Shown here: one piece after another, positions 21,601 to 35,032 of the stretch
Numbering within the stretch: the first letter of the stretch is position 1
Layout: every line of letters begins with the position of its first letter
NCBI GenBank assembly: GCA_011009095.1
Contig: VTPC01000605.1
Coordinates: 145,081-209,080, forward strand
Source of the DNA: Ignelater luminosus
Lineage: Eukaryota; Arthropoda; Insecta; Coleoptera; Elateridae
Direction: 5' to 3'
DNA: 64,000 nt
Made by a program: the position numbers and the translations under genes
The notes under the pieces: model-generated
What the model was told of the DNA's origin: nothing
The model's database searches: none
Seen by the model: the letters and a program-made list of their open reading frames with translations, nothing else

Positions 21601-24600
21601 TTTGGCTTGAAAAATTAAGAAGTACTGTGAAAACCACATCGCTCTATCTCTAATAATAACCGAGATACCCCATGAATACATCGAAGACGGGACACACTGT
21701 AGAAAAATAAAAACGCTCTGATTGCTAATTAATTAATATTCTGATAAAAACGAAGGTCTATTACAACTGTTCTTGGAATAACTGTTATTATAGCTGTATC
21801 TGAATCTACTCGTTATAAAGTAAATATCGCCTTTGAACAAAACAAACATGAGGAAGGACAAAAGTAAATAGATCTATAAACAAGTAAATAAGAAAAAAAA
21901 ACTTCTGGATTAACGATAGCGATTATAATTATAATTCAAGGCGTTTGTATTGCAAGGATTCTGCTGCAACAACACTGCAATTTCTTTATCGAATATTATT
22001 ATTTAATGCCTAGTTTTAAATATTTCCCGTTTATTATTTATTATTTAATTGATTTCATCCAATTTTTAAATGCTCTGTACTGAAATCAATTGTAGAAAAG
22101 GAATAGGCATTATTTTATAAACATTTTGATTTATAAATGCACTGGAACGTTTCTCATAATGTATCTCGTGGGGTGGTGATAAATCTCGTTTCTACTTTTA
22201 TTAGTTTTACCCCGGTTGGGTTGGAAATAAAATATTAATAACTCTTTCTCCATTATTAGTATCATCTTCACATGAGATCATAGAAAAAGTAGATCTCGGT
22301 GTGGAAAATTTATGAAAATAATACCAAACTCAGTCAGTATGATTTTTAAGAAAAGGATTGTAACATCAAGCAGTGGGCCAATCGACCTAATTAATATTGT
22401 TCTTGGAACATTTCTTCAGATGCTAATTATAATTTGACATCAACACCTCTGATTAACTGTTACAATTTGCAATGCAATTTCATGAAAACTAGTTTTTTCA
22501 GTTTTTATTGTTTTAGAAGAGCGGGAATGTGAAAAATAGAAAAAAAATTGTCGAGACGGAGCTCTTCTATTGTAAACAAAAAATCAAATGTCTCTAAAAT
22601 ACAAGCGGCAAAAGTGCTTGACACAAAAATAAATTAAAAACCAAAACCAAAATATTCATAACAGATAAAAAAATGAGCGATCACTTACTATTTCAATGAA
22701 TAAAAAAAACTTATAGAAATTCTCCATTAATGGAATTCTACATTGATAATAAAAAAATCATTTGAATGCACTGTAAACAAACCATATAAAATATAAAAAT
22801 AACCTTACCTTGAAAGCTGCAGGTAGTATTATTATTATTGTTTTTTTTATTTTCCCATGAAATAAATTTAAACAAATTAGGCAGAACAAACTAATGGTTG
22901 TCATTAAAAAAAATTGTGCCGTGCGTTCTGTTTTGCGTACGTACGCGAACAAGAAATAAATAAGAACGGCTAGAAATCCGTTAGGTTTGGGGTTGTTGAA
23001 CACTGATCTTGCGTTTACGAAAACGATCGTCACTTGTCGACTTTTGCAATGTTTGTATGCCATATACACTAGCAGACTACAGTCGGCATATATTGTATTT
23101 CTGTTTATATTATAATGAAAATATTTACAAATTAGAAACTAACGTAGGTATATAAGAAGATACTGGTTTGATATTGGGATAACCTACACAAAATTTAAAA
23201 ACTGATTATTCTTCTTTTGCTTCTCGCAATGCTTCAATGGAAACATACTAAATTAAAAATAAGGTCATACCTTTAGATCATATGCATATAAATGATCTAA
23301 AAGGTCATAATTAGCAAAACGATTGTTATGCGGTTATTAACCCATATTGTTAATACATTTCGATAGTATACTATTTATCTAAGTGTAGCTAAAAATAACT
23401 CGCCGTCAGTTTTATATGTACATAGAAGCAAATAAATATTATCATTTAAAAGTAATTACTTATTAAGTTTATAATCATAAGTTAATAGAAATTCTTTCAA
23501 CAGAATAATCTCGGTTTTACTAAAAATAGTAATAATTGTTCAAAGATAAATAAAAATGAAACGTATGCAAAAAAATAATACTTTTGTAAGGAAGACAATA
23601 ATGTCCGTACTACATGACGCAATCGTTGCATGTAGTGCAATTGCAACGCATGTTGCAGCATAAGGGTGCGTTTATGTTGGAGCTACGATAAAAGATAAGA
23701 GCAACGATATTTATTTCTTCGTTCTATTGCTCCATACTTTATCCAAGTTGTCACCAATTTTGGACAAAATATAATCAAAAGTTTCTTGTTTCATTCTCAT
23801 ATATCGAGCAAATTTTTGTAGGTACTTTCTTAAGTCATTGTAGAGATGATAAAACTCACCAAATCGCGTATTTATGGGATGCGCTGCCTATTGACGTTCT
23901 TTTTACCCTAATACAGAACTTGCTGGATGCGTTTCTGGCGACATTTTTAGAACTTTTATTGTTCATATGCTTATGTAAGAAAGAAAGAAAATGTATAGAA
24001 TGCTTATAACATGATAAAACCTAAACATTTACCCTAAAACTTACTTAGTACCATCTGATATTAAATAAATTTATCTTCAAATACAGTAATATTGAACAAA
24101 TGGTGAAATCTAGTTAGAGGCTACTCTAAGATCAACCAAAAGATTAATCAAAATTAACAAAAACCAATGCAAACATTGAATTGTATGCAATGTTACTGCA
24201 TTGTAAATGAGACTTTTACAATGTAATGTCTTACTCTTTTGCTCGATTCGTGATTAATCTTCTGCCGTGTGAGACGTACTTCGATTTCAAACTGTTATCT
24301 TTCCGTCCCTGTAAAATGCTCCATAGGTTGAGATTATTATCTCTGGTTGATTTTTCGTTTCATTAATTCGTTAATTAAATATTTCTGAAAATGTTCATTT
24401 AATCTCCTGTATTAGATCGGGATACCCAGCATAAATTTCCAGTTTACTAGGTTTAAAGAAAAACCAGGTGCTGTTGTTTACCTATATTCTCACTTATCTA
24501 AGAACCACTTTTGCCTTAATTTTTAATTCAAATTTCTTTTCCTCCTTATTAGTCTTCTATTTGTTGTAATTTTGAAAAATTAAGCTTTGCTATAATTGAA

Positions 24601-24810
24601 TAGCGCTTTCCGATCAATAAATATCATCTGGCAGTCATACTTGCATGAATCTCAGAATTATCTTAATTCACCTTAATTTCATTAAGAATTCGATAAAATG
24701 CAGATTTGTAAAGATGACAGTCGTGGAAAAATTGTTTTTATTAGTTTAATTTGCAGTAGAAAATATTGCAAAATTTTAAATGTGGGTTTTAAGCCCTTTA
24801 AACCAATATA
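21601..24810. other. Spacer, no gene supported
   Basis: AT-rich DNA with only chance-length open frames. A 103-codon minus-strand frame at 22758-23069 has low-complexity hydrophobic composition and no similarity I recognise. A small palindrome centred near 23285 ('TAGATCATATG...ATGATCTA') and a short 'GTTGCATG/GCAATTGCAAC' repeat cluster near 23620 are the only structures seen. Confidence 0.45.
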
Positions 24811-24990
24811 GACGTGTTTAGTGTGATGTCACGCAGCCTGATTGATTCTAAACAAATTTGGTTGTTAGGATTTAACTAATGTAGTTGTTGGTTAACATAC
24901 ACAACGTGGGCTGTCCGTAACTACCGTTGCTAAGAGACTAGTTTTGTTTGGAATCAACATTTGAATTTTGACGTCATCATTAAACACGTC
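24811..24990. mobile_element. Fold-back MITE with TA duplication, 180 bp
   Basis: The left end, GACGTGTTTAGTGTGATGTCA, is mirrored by the right end (reverse complement GACGTGTTTAATGATGACGTCA). Both ends are flanked by TA (24809-24810 and 24991-24992). A TA target and short size fit a Tc1/mariner-type MITE. It has no coding content. Confidence 0.65.
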
Positions 24991-24992
24991 TA

Positions 24993-27900
24993 TCGTAGTC
25001 ATGGGAAAAGGAAAATTGTAATTCAGATTATTAACCAATCGAGTTTGTCGTTCCCGCCACTAATTTTTGGTCAGATTTTGTAACCTAACCTGCCTTACAT
25101 ATACAAAACAACGTGACTGATGATTGACAACGTGTTGGAGTATTTCTTTTTATTGTTCGGACAGTTGATTTCCTTTTTTCTTAGTTATAATGTACGCATA
25201 ATAGTGTTTTAACTGCACTGTTTTTATAGTGTTTACTTACATATATTTGAAAAAATCCTAGTGTTCTTTTCCTTCGTGAATAAGTGCCATCTGTTGCTTT
25301 ATATTGTATTAAACAGGCCGATGACGTCATGAATTTAAAAGCACAAAATGAATATTATTTATTTATTTTTTTATGGAAAATATAGACATTTCTTGTGCAA
25401 ACAAACTTTTGTTTGTTATATAATTTCTTAGTCCCGATCGATTTTTAAAATAAAAAAATTACATGAAAGTTCCCCATTAATTCCGTCCCCTCGTAGCACA
25501 ATAAGGTGGGGACTGTATAGGTTGTCGACTCCGTTACGGTTAGAGAATGAAACGCTAGTTCTGAGTCCTGGTCAGTTTCGGTACGGGTTCTGTTTAGTAT
25601 CTGTGCGTTTCTAACTTTGATAGCTGGTACTGTTTCTGGACTGTTTAACCGAATAAATCCGAGTCAACAACAGCACCATCAGTTGGAGATAAAAGGAATC
25701 ACATTTTAAGTCTGTCAACAGATGACGTTGTAGCAAGTTCGGATCTGCATCGGTATGCCTATGCAGTAACTGTACGGATATACCATATAAAAACCGGAGT
25801 AGGTTTCGTATAGGCGGATACCTTTGATATAGACTTGTGTATTTCATGATTGGATTAATAATAGATCACTTTATGTATAAACCTTTATTATACAACAGAA
25901 TAAATACAATACAAAAGATCTTTAAGAAATAATAAACTACACTAAATAACTATTAAATATAAATTTTTTTTAATTTGTGGTATATAAATATTATATTAGA
26001 ATTAAGGAAATTTAAACATCATTTGACTTGTATGTTATAAAATAAAAGAAAATCATTAAAAAGAAAGTAAATCAACTACAATAATGTATAAAAATATTTT
26101 CATAAAACAACTGATCGCCATATAAATATATATATATATAATAACTCCTATATGGGTTTCGTATCGGCAAGCCATATAGTTCCTAAGAGGTCAAATCAGT
26201 GTCTATACTAAAGTCATTTTCAGAGTTAGTAACTGTATAGGAATGCTGCAGTCATTACAACATTAGTTTCTGTATTGGAAATCGATGCGTTTTCGACTTG
26301 GTTAAGATGGAGTCCATACTAGGTCGTTTTAAGGGTTCGTAATGATACCGTATACAGGTCTAGGTAACTAAGTCGGACTCGGCTGAACAGTTACCGCATA
26401 GGACCTGCACAGCTTTCTCTATTCAGGTTTTAGCACGAGTAACGGCATAGTTTCTGTAACGTTTCTATTCGGTTCCGACTTTTGTGCTACTAGGGTCTCT
26501 TTGTGTTGAGTGCAATAATATCTTTGTATGTATGGTAGCCTCTTATATCTATAAAGTTTGTAAGCGGGAGAAAATATCTCTTGTATTTAAGAGCCGAATT
26601 TAAAATGATCTGCAAATATAAAATAGAATTATTTAATTTCACTTATAAAGGTAAAATTGTCTGCAAAATTAAAATTCTATTTTATTTTTAAAAGCCTAGA
26701 CGTAATAAAATTTAACAAGTGTCAGATTGTCTAGACGAAATAATGTATACGTTAATGTGAATTAATTTTTATCTTTGATCTCTTTATAAAATGTTTTTAA
26801 ATATTGAATGCCTTATTGCATTTAGAAATTCTACTTTCTATTTTTCTATTGAAATTGCTGTTTATAGTGTCAGACGCAGACGATTTATTGCTTACAGTGG
26901 TATGGGAATATCTTGTATCTTGCAAAATAATTCTTTCTCATTAACTAATTAAGGGTGTGTGTCTTTTTGATCGTCTAATAGAAACTGTCCGCGCTTGTTC
27001 TTCAAAGTCTTAAAGACGACGTTATGTTTCGCAAAGTGAAGAAGCTTTCTTGTAGGTCTGTTTAGAAGTGGTATTTCCGTGGGAATCTACTACTAAGAGT
27101 AGATCTTCTAGTTTAGTTGGTACTAATTGAATTTAGCTGCAACAGATTCCAACCAGTTGAATATCTTAAATTCTTTCTTTTCTTACCGTAACCATGCCAT
27201 AGAAATCAACTTGAAGTTTCGAAGAAGTAAGTTATCAAGTTTCACTCATAAACGATAATAAGGAGGAAAATAATTAAAAATACATACTTTCTCGCGTGTT
27301 TGGGCGTTTCTTATATTCTTATTTTTAGTTGATTACCAAACTTGCTAATGTCGGAGTTGAATTTATGACTACCCCATTAGGTGTTGAACATTCATAAGCT
27401 ACCGTCGACCGCATTATTCGCATGAACAACCAACTGACCCATCTTTTGCGTTTATCAACACGTATTTTTGCTTTGTTTTGTCCAGATAAAGCAAGATGTA
27501 AGGGCAGCGCTGTCGGGCTAGCACGATATACGCGAGATGTCCTTGCTTAATTAATTAATGTTCTATATTTAATTCGAGTTTCGGTTAGTTGCGTCTAGTG
27601 TGAGCTATTACTCAACGACCTCATCTTTAGCAAGTCTTTTGATTACCTACTAGATGTCCAGATCTGTGACTTTTCGGGATTAATCACCGCGTGGTAAGTT
27701 AAATGTTTTTCTGACTTTCTTAAAATGTCCCTTCTGTGTTAATATTTTGTTAGAAATATCTTTATCTTTTTTTTGCTTTGATCTTTTTATACTCATGTTG
27801 CTTTATTAAAGTTCAAATTGCATTATAATCTAACGTACTCTTTTCTCTAATCTTTTTTTCTAAATTTAAATTAAATGAGATAAAGTAACGGTCTTGTTAT

Positions 27901-30273
27901 TACTCATCATATGATTAAACCTAGTTTCACATTTTTCAACGCATTTTGCTGGAATGTCTAATTGTTGGCTTTAATGTTCAGCATGTATACCAGATGTTCC
28001 AAAGTTTTTGATGCATTATCCGACTTTGTTAATATTCTGTATTAATAATATTTTGTATAATTTATCTATAATGTTTGATTATTACTTGGATACATTTTGT
28101 ACTGATTATACTTTTGTTTACTTGTGTAATTGTTTTTGTTTTAATCTCAATATGCCGTGTTCTTTTGTTGTGGTTGTAACTTCCTTACCTGAGCTCAAGG
28201 TTGCTGCTGCGTCTAGTTGGGTAAAACTATAAGAGGTCTTTGTAGAGTAAGCATTTTGTAACGCCAGGTTACGTTACAAATGTAGATTTATATGTAGTTG
28301 CGTCTTATATCAGTGACGGGAATCAATCCAGAGAAAACAGAAGACAAGGTTTTTTCTGTAAGCAAACATTTCCAATGTTTCTCCATTTTGGAAAGGTGAG
28401 GGTACTTGGTATTAATTCTTTTGTTAAAATTCAAAACTATATTTTCAAGATCAAAAAGCTGTTGGCAATCTATAAGGTAACCTATTGCATTTTAATACTG
28501 ATAGTGTGATAACAAAAGCATATAGACTAAACAAACAAATAAAACTGCGCAATAATGAACAATCTGTTTTACATTCTAGGAGTCTGTCTTTTTCGTTCAG
28601 TTGCTGGGTATAGAACTTTTCTTAGAGACAGAAATGTACTAATTGAATTCAATCAATACAATTCTGTCTCCAGTTCACGAACAGCTTGACCGATCTTAAT
28701 TTTCTTTAATGTAAGAGATTGAGAATTTAATGCGCTTTAAAATGATATATCACACATGGGGTAGTACCATTTAAGATCTGGGGATGGGTGGTTGGGGGGG
28801 AGGGTGAAAGTTTCTCAAATGATTAGAATAGGTTATTAAATGTCCCCCTCCAAACCAAAATCGACGTGTTTCAGGGATTTTTGATAATTTTACTAATTAA
28901 AGAGTTATTTAAGGTGGGAAGTTTTCAAATGAAAGCCCTGTATAAAATTTGTTAGTTTTCTTTTGTGTTGCTGTAGAAAAATAGTAGGCGTTGTAATTTT
29001 TCACGTGTAATGCCAACGAAATTACAACCACACTGTATAAATCATTTCTAACGCAAGTTAGTTTTTCAAAAGCAAATTAACAGTATTAATGTTACTTGGG
29101 ACCTTATTCTTGAACTTTGTAGGATTAGCTTCACACGGAATATTTGGTAACAACATATATCATATGACTCATGAAATTATAACAAATATCCCCTTATGAA
29201 TTTGATTTATTCGTTATCATTTTATCAGAGACAGAACCTGTTTACCAAAATAATTTTTATATATTTTTAAAAAACAATAATTATAAATTATCTTGACAAA
29301 AAATTTCCTGTTTTCATATATTGTTCTAATTGTACACCGATAATACAGTAAAGCACGAGATGATTATTAGACTATCACTAGAAAATTTTTCCACAGTGAT
29401 ACATTCATTTTGATTCGAGTGATTTGAAATAAAGTCTGCTTGATACACAAATGTTGTATAGAAGGTGCTGGGCAATAATACATCTTCGCTAGCATATTGA
29501 TTTATCGATTTATATAAATATTTGTCTTAATATTCTAAACATATACTTACATAGGTTTATAATAACAGCTATCACAGTTGCAGCAACTTCATGAAAATTA
29601 CTTTGATAAACACATTAGATTGCGTTATCAACCAAGATTTATGACATAAATGCTGCATTTGTGCATCATTTTTCAGGTAATGCGCATTATACGAGTATCT
29701 TAGGCTGATGTCACACTTGAGATGCACACGTGGATTTGGTAATTTTGTTTCAAGCATTAACAACATAGGTTGCGATTTAATTCATGACACAGCGGAAAAT
29801 TTGAGTTAGTTTCGATAATCTCCCTATAATTCACAGATTCCTAACATAACTAATTTCGAATAAGCAGGTAACAAAATTACGTTTCCAAACATCTACAAAT
29901 AAAATCGCGAGAAAATTGCTCAAATGTGACATTCATGACTAGATTAACGCGCCCCTAAAAATTGCAAGTCTGGCGACAGCCTTAGCTGCGGTGTGTGCTA
30001 ATATTGTACTACTAATTTATAAATAGTTTGTATTATTTTTATTGTTACACTTTGTCTAAAAGCAGCCTCCAAATGGCGGGAAATATTTATTCGTTTAACT
30101 GAATAAATTGTATATGTGTATTATAAATGCCTTGTAACAATTAGAAGGATCTCCCCAAACTATTAAAAAGAATAAAGAAACTATTAAGAAGAATAAAGAA
30201 TAAAACAGTTTACTAAATTGTAAAATTAATTGTTAACAGAACTAAAAAGAAAAAATTTTCATACATTATGATT
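24993..30273. other. Long gene-poor spacer
   Basis: No gene is supported in about 5.3 kb. From 25480 to 26500 the DNA is richer in CGG/CCG-like words, with recurring phrases such as 'TAACTGTA(T/C)' and 'TTTCTGTA', perhaps a decayed short-period repeat. A (TA)n tract is near 26125. A small imperfect palindrome, TTTGTAACG...CGTTACAAA, is at about 28255-28280, and a similar one is near 272-297. 28740-28960 resembles an insect repeat ending 'CCCTGTATA'. A 20-bp direct repeat of 'AAACTATTAA.AAGAATAAAG' is at 30157-30200. Confidence 0.45.
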
Positions 30274-30275
30274 TA

Positions 30276-31569
30276 CGAGAGCGGTTCAGTAAGTACCCGT
30301 GTTTGACGACAGAAGGCGTTCCTGAGGGAAGTTGGTGTTATCATCGTGTGCTGCCATCTATCAAACGACGGTATAACAAATTGCAGACTGATTGATAAGT
30401 TAGTTTGGATTTGACAGCCATTTGAGTAAGACGTGTTTCGTGATTTTAGCTAAGATGGAAAAAGAGCAGTATCGTTCGGTAATTCGCTTTCTGTTTTTGG
30501 ATGGGAAAAAATGCGAGGAGATAAAAGCAAAGTTGGATGCTGTTTATGGGGACACTTCGCCATCTATGACCACAGTTAGATATTGGTTCAACGAATTTAA
30601 ACGTGAGCGAACATCCGTTTTTGATGAGGAGCGACCAGGACGCCCGGCAGACGTGGTTACCGAGGAAATCATTCAAAAAGTCCACGACATGATTCTCGCT
30701 GATCGACGAACGAAAGTACGTGAAGTAGCAGAGGCCGTAGGTGTGTCGACCGGAACGGCAATTAATATTTTACATGATAAGTTGGCGATGAAAAAATTGT
30801 CGGCGCGATGGGTGCCGCGATTGCTAACGGTGGACAACAAGCGGATGCGGCTGTTAACTTCGAAGCAGTGTTTGGAGCAATTTAAGCGAAATCCGAAGGA
30901 GTTTTTGCGTCGAGTTGTCACCGTTGATGAAACCTGGATTCATCATTACACACCAGAAACTAAGCAACAATCAAAACAATGGATTTCTCCCGGTGAATCT
31001 GCTCCAAAGAAGGCGAAGATGGTTCCATCGGCCGGAAAGGTCATGGCGACGATTTTTTGGGATGCGAACGGCGTCATCCTCATGGATTTTTTAGAAAAAG
31101 GAAGAACGATCACTGGACAATACTACAGTGAGTTATTAGACAGCTTCGACAAAAAATTGAAGGAGACACGGCCGCATTTGGCGAAAAAGAAGGTGCTGTT
31201 TCACCACGATAACGCACCAGCACATTCATCCGGAGTTGTCGCCGCCAAACTGCATGAATTGCGTTATGAATTGCTGCCGCACCCCCCGAATTCACCCGAT
31301 CTGGCTCCCTGCGACTTTTTCTTGTTTCCTAACATGAAGAAATGGCTCGCGGGAAAAAAATTTAGCTCAAACGAGGAAGTCATCGCCGAGATAGAGGCGT
31401 ATTTTGGAGAGTTCGACAAATCCTATTTTTTGGAGGGGTTAAAAAAATGGCAGGAACGTTGGGAGAAGTGTATATTTCTAAAAGCAGACTATGTTGAAAA
31501 ATAAAAAAAAAATTTTTGAAAAAAATTGTGTCTTCATTTCTAACACGGGTACTTATTGAACCGCACTCG
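30276..31569 (+). mobile_element. Apparently intact mariner transposon
   Basis: The 1,294-bp element is flanked by TA on both sides (30274-30275 and 31570-31571). Terminal inverted repeats of about 28 bp start CGAG(A/T)GCGGTTCA(G/A)TAAG and differ at only two positions. One uninterrupted transposase frame occupies 30455-31504. Length, ends and target are canonical for mariner. Near-identical ends plus an open frame point to recent insertion. Confidence 0.95.
30455..31504 (+). CDS. Mariner transposase (D,D34D)
   Basis: The 349-residue transposase begins MEKEQYRSVI; an upstream in-frame ATG at 30422 is less likely because relatives start at MEKE. The N-terminal half has two helix-turn-helix regions for TIR binding and the GRP linker (RPGRPADV). 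The 'RWVPRLL' motif at 118-124 corresponds to WVPHxL. Catalytic residues are D158 in 'TVDETW', D252 in 'HHDNAPAH' and D287 in 'PDLAPCDFF', with exactly 34 residues between the last two, the mariner hallmark. The C-terminus 'LKADYVEK' is complete. The protein moves the element by cut-and-paste at TA. Its codon and base composition is GC-richer than the surrounding DNA, as expected for a recent arrival. It resembles the irritans-like group more than mauritiana by eye, but the subfamily was not tested. Many insect genomes annotate such frames as SETMAR-like. Confidence 0.95.
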   Translation: MEKEQYRSVIRFLFLDGKKCEEIKAKLDAVYGDTSPSMTTVRYWFNEFKRERTSVFDEERPGRPADVVTEEIIQKVHDMILADRRTKVREVAEAVGVSTGTAINILHDKLAMKKLSARWVPRLLTVDNKRMRLLTSKQCLEQFKRNPKEFLRRVVTVDETWIHHYTPETKQQSKQWISPGESAPKKAKMVPSAGKVMATIFWDANGVILMDFLEKGRTITGQYYSELLDSFDKKLKETRPHLAKKKVLFHHDNAPAHSSGVVAAKLHELRYELLPHPPNSPDLAPCDFFLFPNMKKWLAGKKFSSNEEVIAEIEAYFGEFDKSYFLEGLKKWQERWEKCIFLKADYVEK

Positions 31570-31571
31570 TA

Positions 31572-34127
31572 TATAATATAACTGCATTTCATGTATTTTG
31601 CAATAAGGTTATATCATGTATGCAGAAAACTAAAAAAAGAATAAATAAGATAACCATATTATAAAATTACCACTGTTTACTTCACAAAATCACGATCAAT
31701 GCATGATTCATGACCTAAAGCGTGAGATGCTATGTTTAGTCTTGAAAATATTTGATATTTGGTATTTTTAGACCCGATACTTTCATCACTAATTAACTTT
31801 AATCTTTAATTATTTCTATAATTAAATTGTTGTTGCAATTATATCCACAGCAATAAATCTCCCATTAAAATGCATTTCTGCATACAGTAAAGTGACCACC
31901 TTTAAATAAATACAAAAACGAAGATTCTTCTTTGCCGCAAATAGTTGTTTATTTACGAAGGGCATAAACTAGGCATTTTTGACCCACGGTATGAAACACT
32001 TCAAAGACCAAAAAACGTTGGTTATGCCTGAGGTGCATACAAAACTTTATGTACAATTCAAATTTTATTTAAAAAATGAAATCAAGGTTATACGAAAAAG
32101 AAAAATTGAAGTCAGTTTATCACTGATCGTTGGTCGAATAAATTTGCGTAATCAAAGTAACAAGTACGTCAGCAACCGGCCAAAAAGAGTTGCTTTACAC
32201 CTGAAAACTGGATGTAAAATACGCATGTTATTTATCAACTGTACATAAAATTTTTTTCCACGATTTTTAGTTTTCGGAAACTGTAAGTTCTCTATTCGTG
32301 GACTCAAATGACTAGAAATTTGGATTGTTCAGTGGCTGGGAAAACTTAATTATGGGTTTCAGACAGGGTGTCTCGGCAAAAACGGAGAAATTAGCATTAT
32401 CTTTGAAGCCTGGAGATCACAGATCAAAAACTGAAGTTTCCGAAAGCAAAGAAATGTTAAAAAGCCGCTAAAGGCGGCCGACTATTTAAGAGTTATTCTC
32501 CGCTTCAGTCATCAAGTCGGCTGTAATATTGACTTGTATACGAGTTCGTTTGGTGACGGTATCCAATCTAATTTGAGATTGGAGCAGTGTTATGACTAAT
32601 GGTTGGACAAGGTGTTGACAAGTTGCTGTGGTGAATCTACGGATGTTCCTAGACCCACAGCCCAATTGGCGATAGAAGGGGATGAGAAGGCAGCTCACCG
32701 GTCCAAATCTTCAGTGGGAGTGATGATCTGGCTCAAATAGTGGAGATTGAATAGTAAATGAATAGGTCAATATGAAACTTTCAATAATACGCAACCAAAC
32801 CTTCAAGTCTTAATGTGCATTTTAAGCATTTTTCACGATTTTTTTTAAAAATCTCTAATTCGAAATTCAGTTCTAAAGGACGAATCAGAAAATTTAATAG
32901 AAATTTTTATTTTATGTTTCTCATTTCTTAAATTCATGAAATGATGAGCAACAACCATAATATTTTCTCCGTCATCTTCAAAGTCGCCAGAGAAAAGGAA
33001 ACTAGCAGCAATAGCTACAATTTTTGTTTTGAATCCATGGTGAAACAATTACGCGCAAAAATTCCTTGATGTTTTTGAATCTTGAACTTTCTAACCTCAC
33101 AAACGTCACAATTTACTACTAACCCATTCAACCCTACTCGTCGATCAGGGTTACTTTAAACTGACCAGGTAAGCACCCCGGTTACAGTTCTGTAGTTTTC
33201 CGAATGCTGGGTAGCAAATCGTGTCAAATAAACGAATGCTTTTAGGTTATAATCGGGTTGAAACCCTATCGTTCAGAGCGAATTTCCGAAAACGCCTAAC
33301 ATTTACAAGAACGGGTGAAATCGTCAATTAAAAGTAATGTATCACGTTTTTAGTTTATCACAATGCTAATGACGAAATGATAAGCAAAGTCAAAAAACAC
33401 AAATCGCTTTAACCAAACAGATTCATCGGTTATGGTAGTTAAGACTTGACCCGTTTTTCAGGATTCTGCATAAAATTTATGAATAATCAGCAAAATGACT
33501 ACTTACCTGTTACAGTTATAGATGCAAGTGTGCAATATTACAATCTGGACGATCCAAAGTTCAAAACATCGCAAGATAATCAGGTTAAATGAAATGAACG
33601 ATTATACCCACCCACAATCATTCACAGTCACCCTTCTTTACCAGTTGTTTTACAGAAACGTTATTATGTATCAGCATAGAGGAAATAAATATGGGTAGAG
33701 GAACAACGTTACGGGGATATGTGTAACTCGTACGGTTGAGGGCCAAGTGCGTCGAGGGGAAAGAAGGGCAAGCACAGACGGTGCTGCCCTTTTCAACTTC
33801 TCATTATTGCGCCAGATTATTTCTAATTCAAAGAATTTATATCTTGGTATAATTGACAAACGTCTCAAACGATTATATTAAAATTTCTGTTGTGTATATT
33901 TTTTTCGGGGAAATTTCTGGCGATAAAAACTTATTCGTAAACAAAATATGTAAACACATTGTAAAAAAAGGACTGAATTACATTTAGCATGATTTAGCCA
34001 CCGCGGTGTTCTTTATTATTTATAGAAAAACCCACAAGTTTTTGTTTTATTGCAGTACAGAATTTAAATGGAGAATAGTTTAACAGAATTATACATTAAG
34101 GAGCAAGTTTTCATATTTATAACTGTA
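31572..34127. other. Spacer downstream of mariner
   Basis: No gene is supported. The open frames at 31979-32248 and 32486-32698 are short, lack recognisable motifs and have no splice context. Confidence 0.45.
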
Positions 34128-34130
34128 TGA

Positions 34131-35029
34131 GGGCCAGTTGCACCGACCTCGGTTAAATGCATCGTGGCTAACTTTAGTTAGACAACCCACCGTTAAGGAA
34201 AGTTTTGTTGCACCGACCGAAGTTTGTGTTAACCCAGGTCTAAGAAATCCAGATTAGCAAACTCGCGGTGGTTGCTGGTTTAGCACGTATTAACTAAGGT
34301 TAAAAGTGAAGGCGGAGAAGTTTGACGTATACATTACAGTAAAACACCTATTACATTGTTTACATATTGTGAATATTGAAAATATTACTGTAAATAGATA
34401 ATAATTTAATAAAACTTCAATAAAGCTAGTTTCATTTTATTAAAATTTTAAGATTTCATAAAATCTTTTGCATTATACATATATTTACTATATTGTTGTT
34501 TAATGTTTCATCGTTTTTAGATATGTTAAAATGTTATCTGATTTATCTGAATCATCTCATCAGAAGATAAAATGCTGCAGCTTGTACAAATGCTGCCCGA
34601 CCTAAAATATACCGTACAAGAACCAAACCTTTTGTGGTTTATGGCAATGCTAACGGCATCTGTCTTTTTTGATTCAGTGATTGAAAAATATTTTTCTAAC
34701 ACAAGTTGCATCGAATGCTCTTTATCGACTTGCGTAAAGTTAGCTGATCTTTCGCGTTTTTCAAATAAACTAACCTTGAGAGCGGAAGAGGTACCTGCGA
34801 AACACGTTTTGCTATAACCAATAGTATCGCGCAACGTCATAAACAGATGTAGAACTGCAATGACGTCACTGTTTAAACACCCTTGATCATGAGTTAACTA
34901 ACTAAAACTAAAAAAGTGTTGGTGCAACAGGAAAACTTTAATCTCGGTTAAGGAATATTAACCCTAATTAACTAACCAAAGTTAGTCGATTTAACTAATG
35001 TATTTAACTTTTGTCGGTGCAACCGGCCC
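34131..35029. mobile_element. Harbinger-like non-autonomous element, 0.9 kb
   Basis: Inverted ends start GGGCC(A/G)GTTGCACCGAC at 34131 and at the reverse complement of 35029. Flanks are TGA (34128-34130) and TAA (35030-35032), consistent with a slightly changed 3-bp TWA duplication. A GGGCC start and 3-bp target suggest PIF/Harbinger. Each end has a second inward copy of the TTGCACC word (about 34210 and 34918), giving doubled termini. Overlapping open frames at 34526-34840 (minus) and 34572-34817 (plus) lie inside; neither is recognised as a transposase. Confidence 0.6.
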
Positions 35030-35032
35030 TAA

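Noticed and set aside
22758-23069. 103-codon minus-strand frame as a small membrane protein
   Set aside because: Low-complexity AT-rich DNA, no splice context, no recognisable motif.
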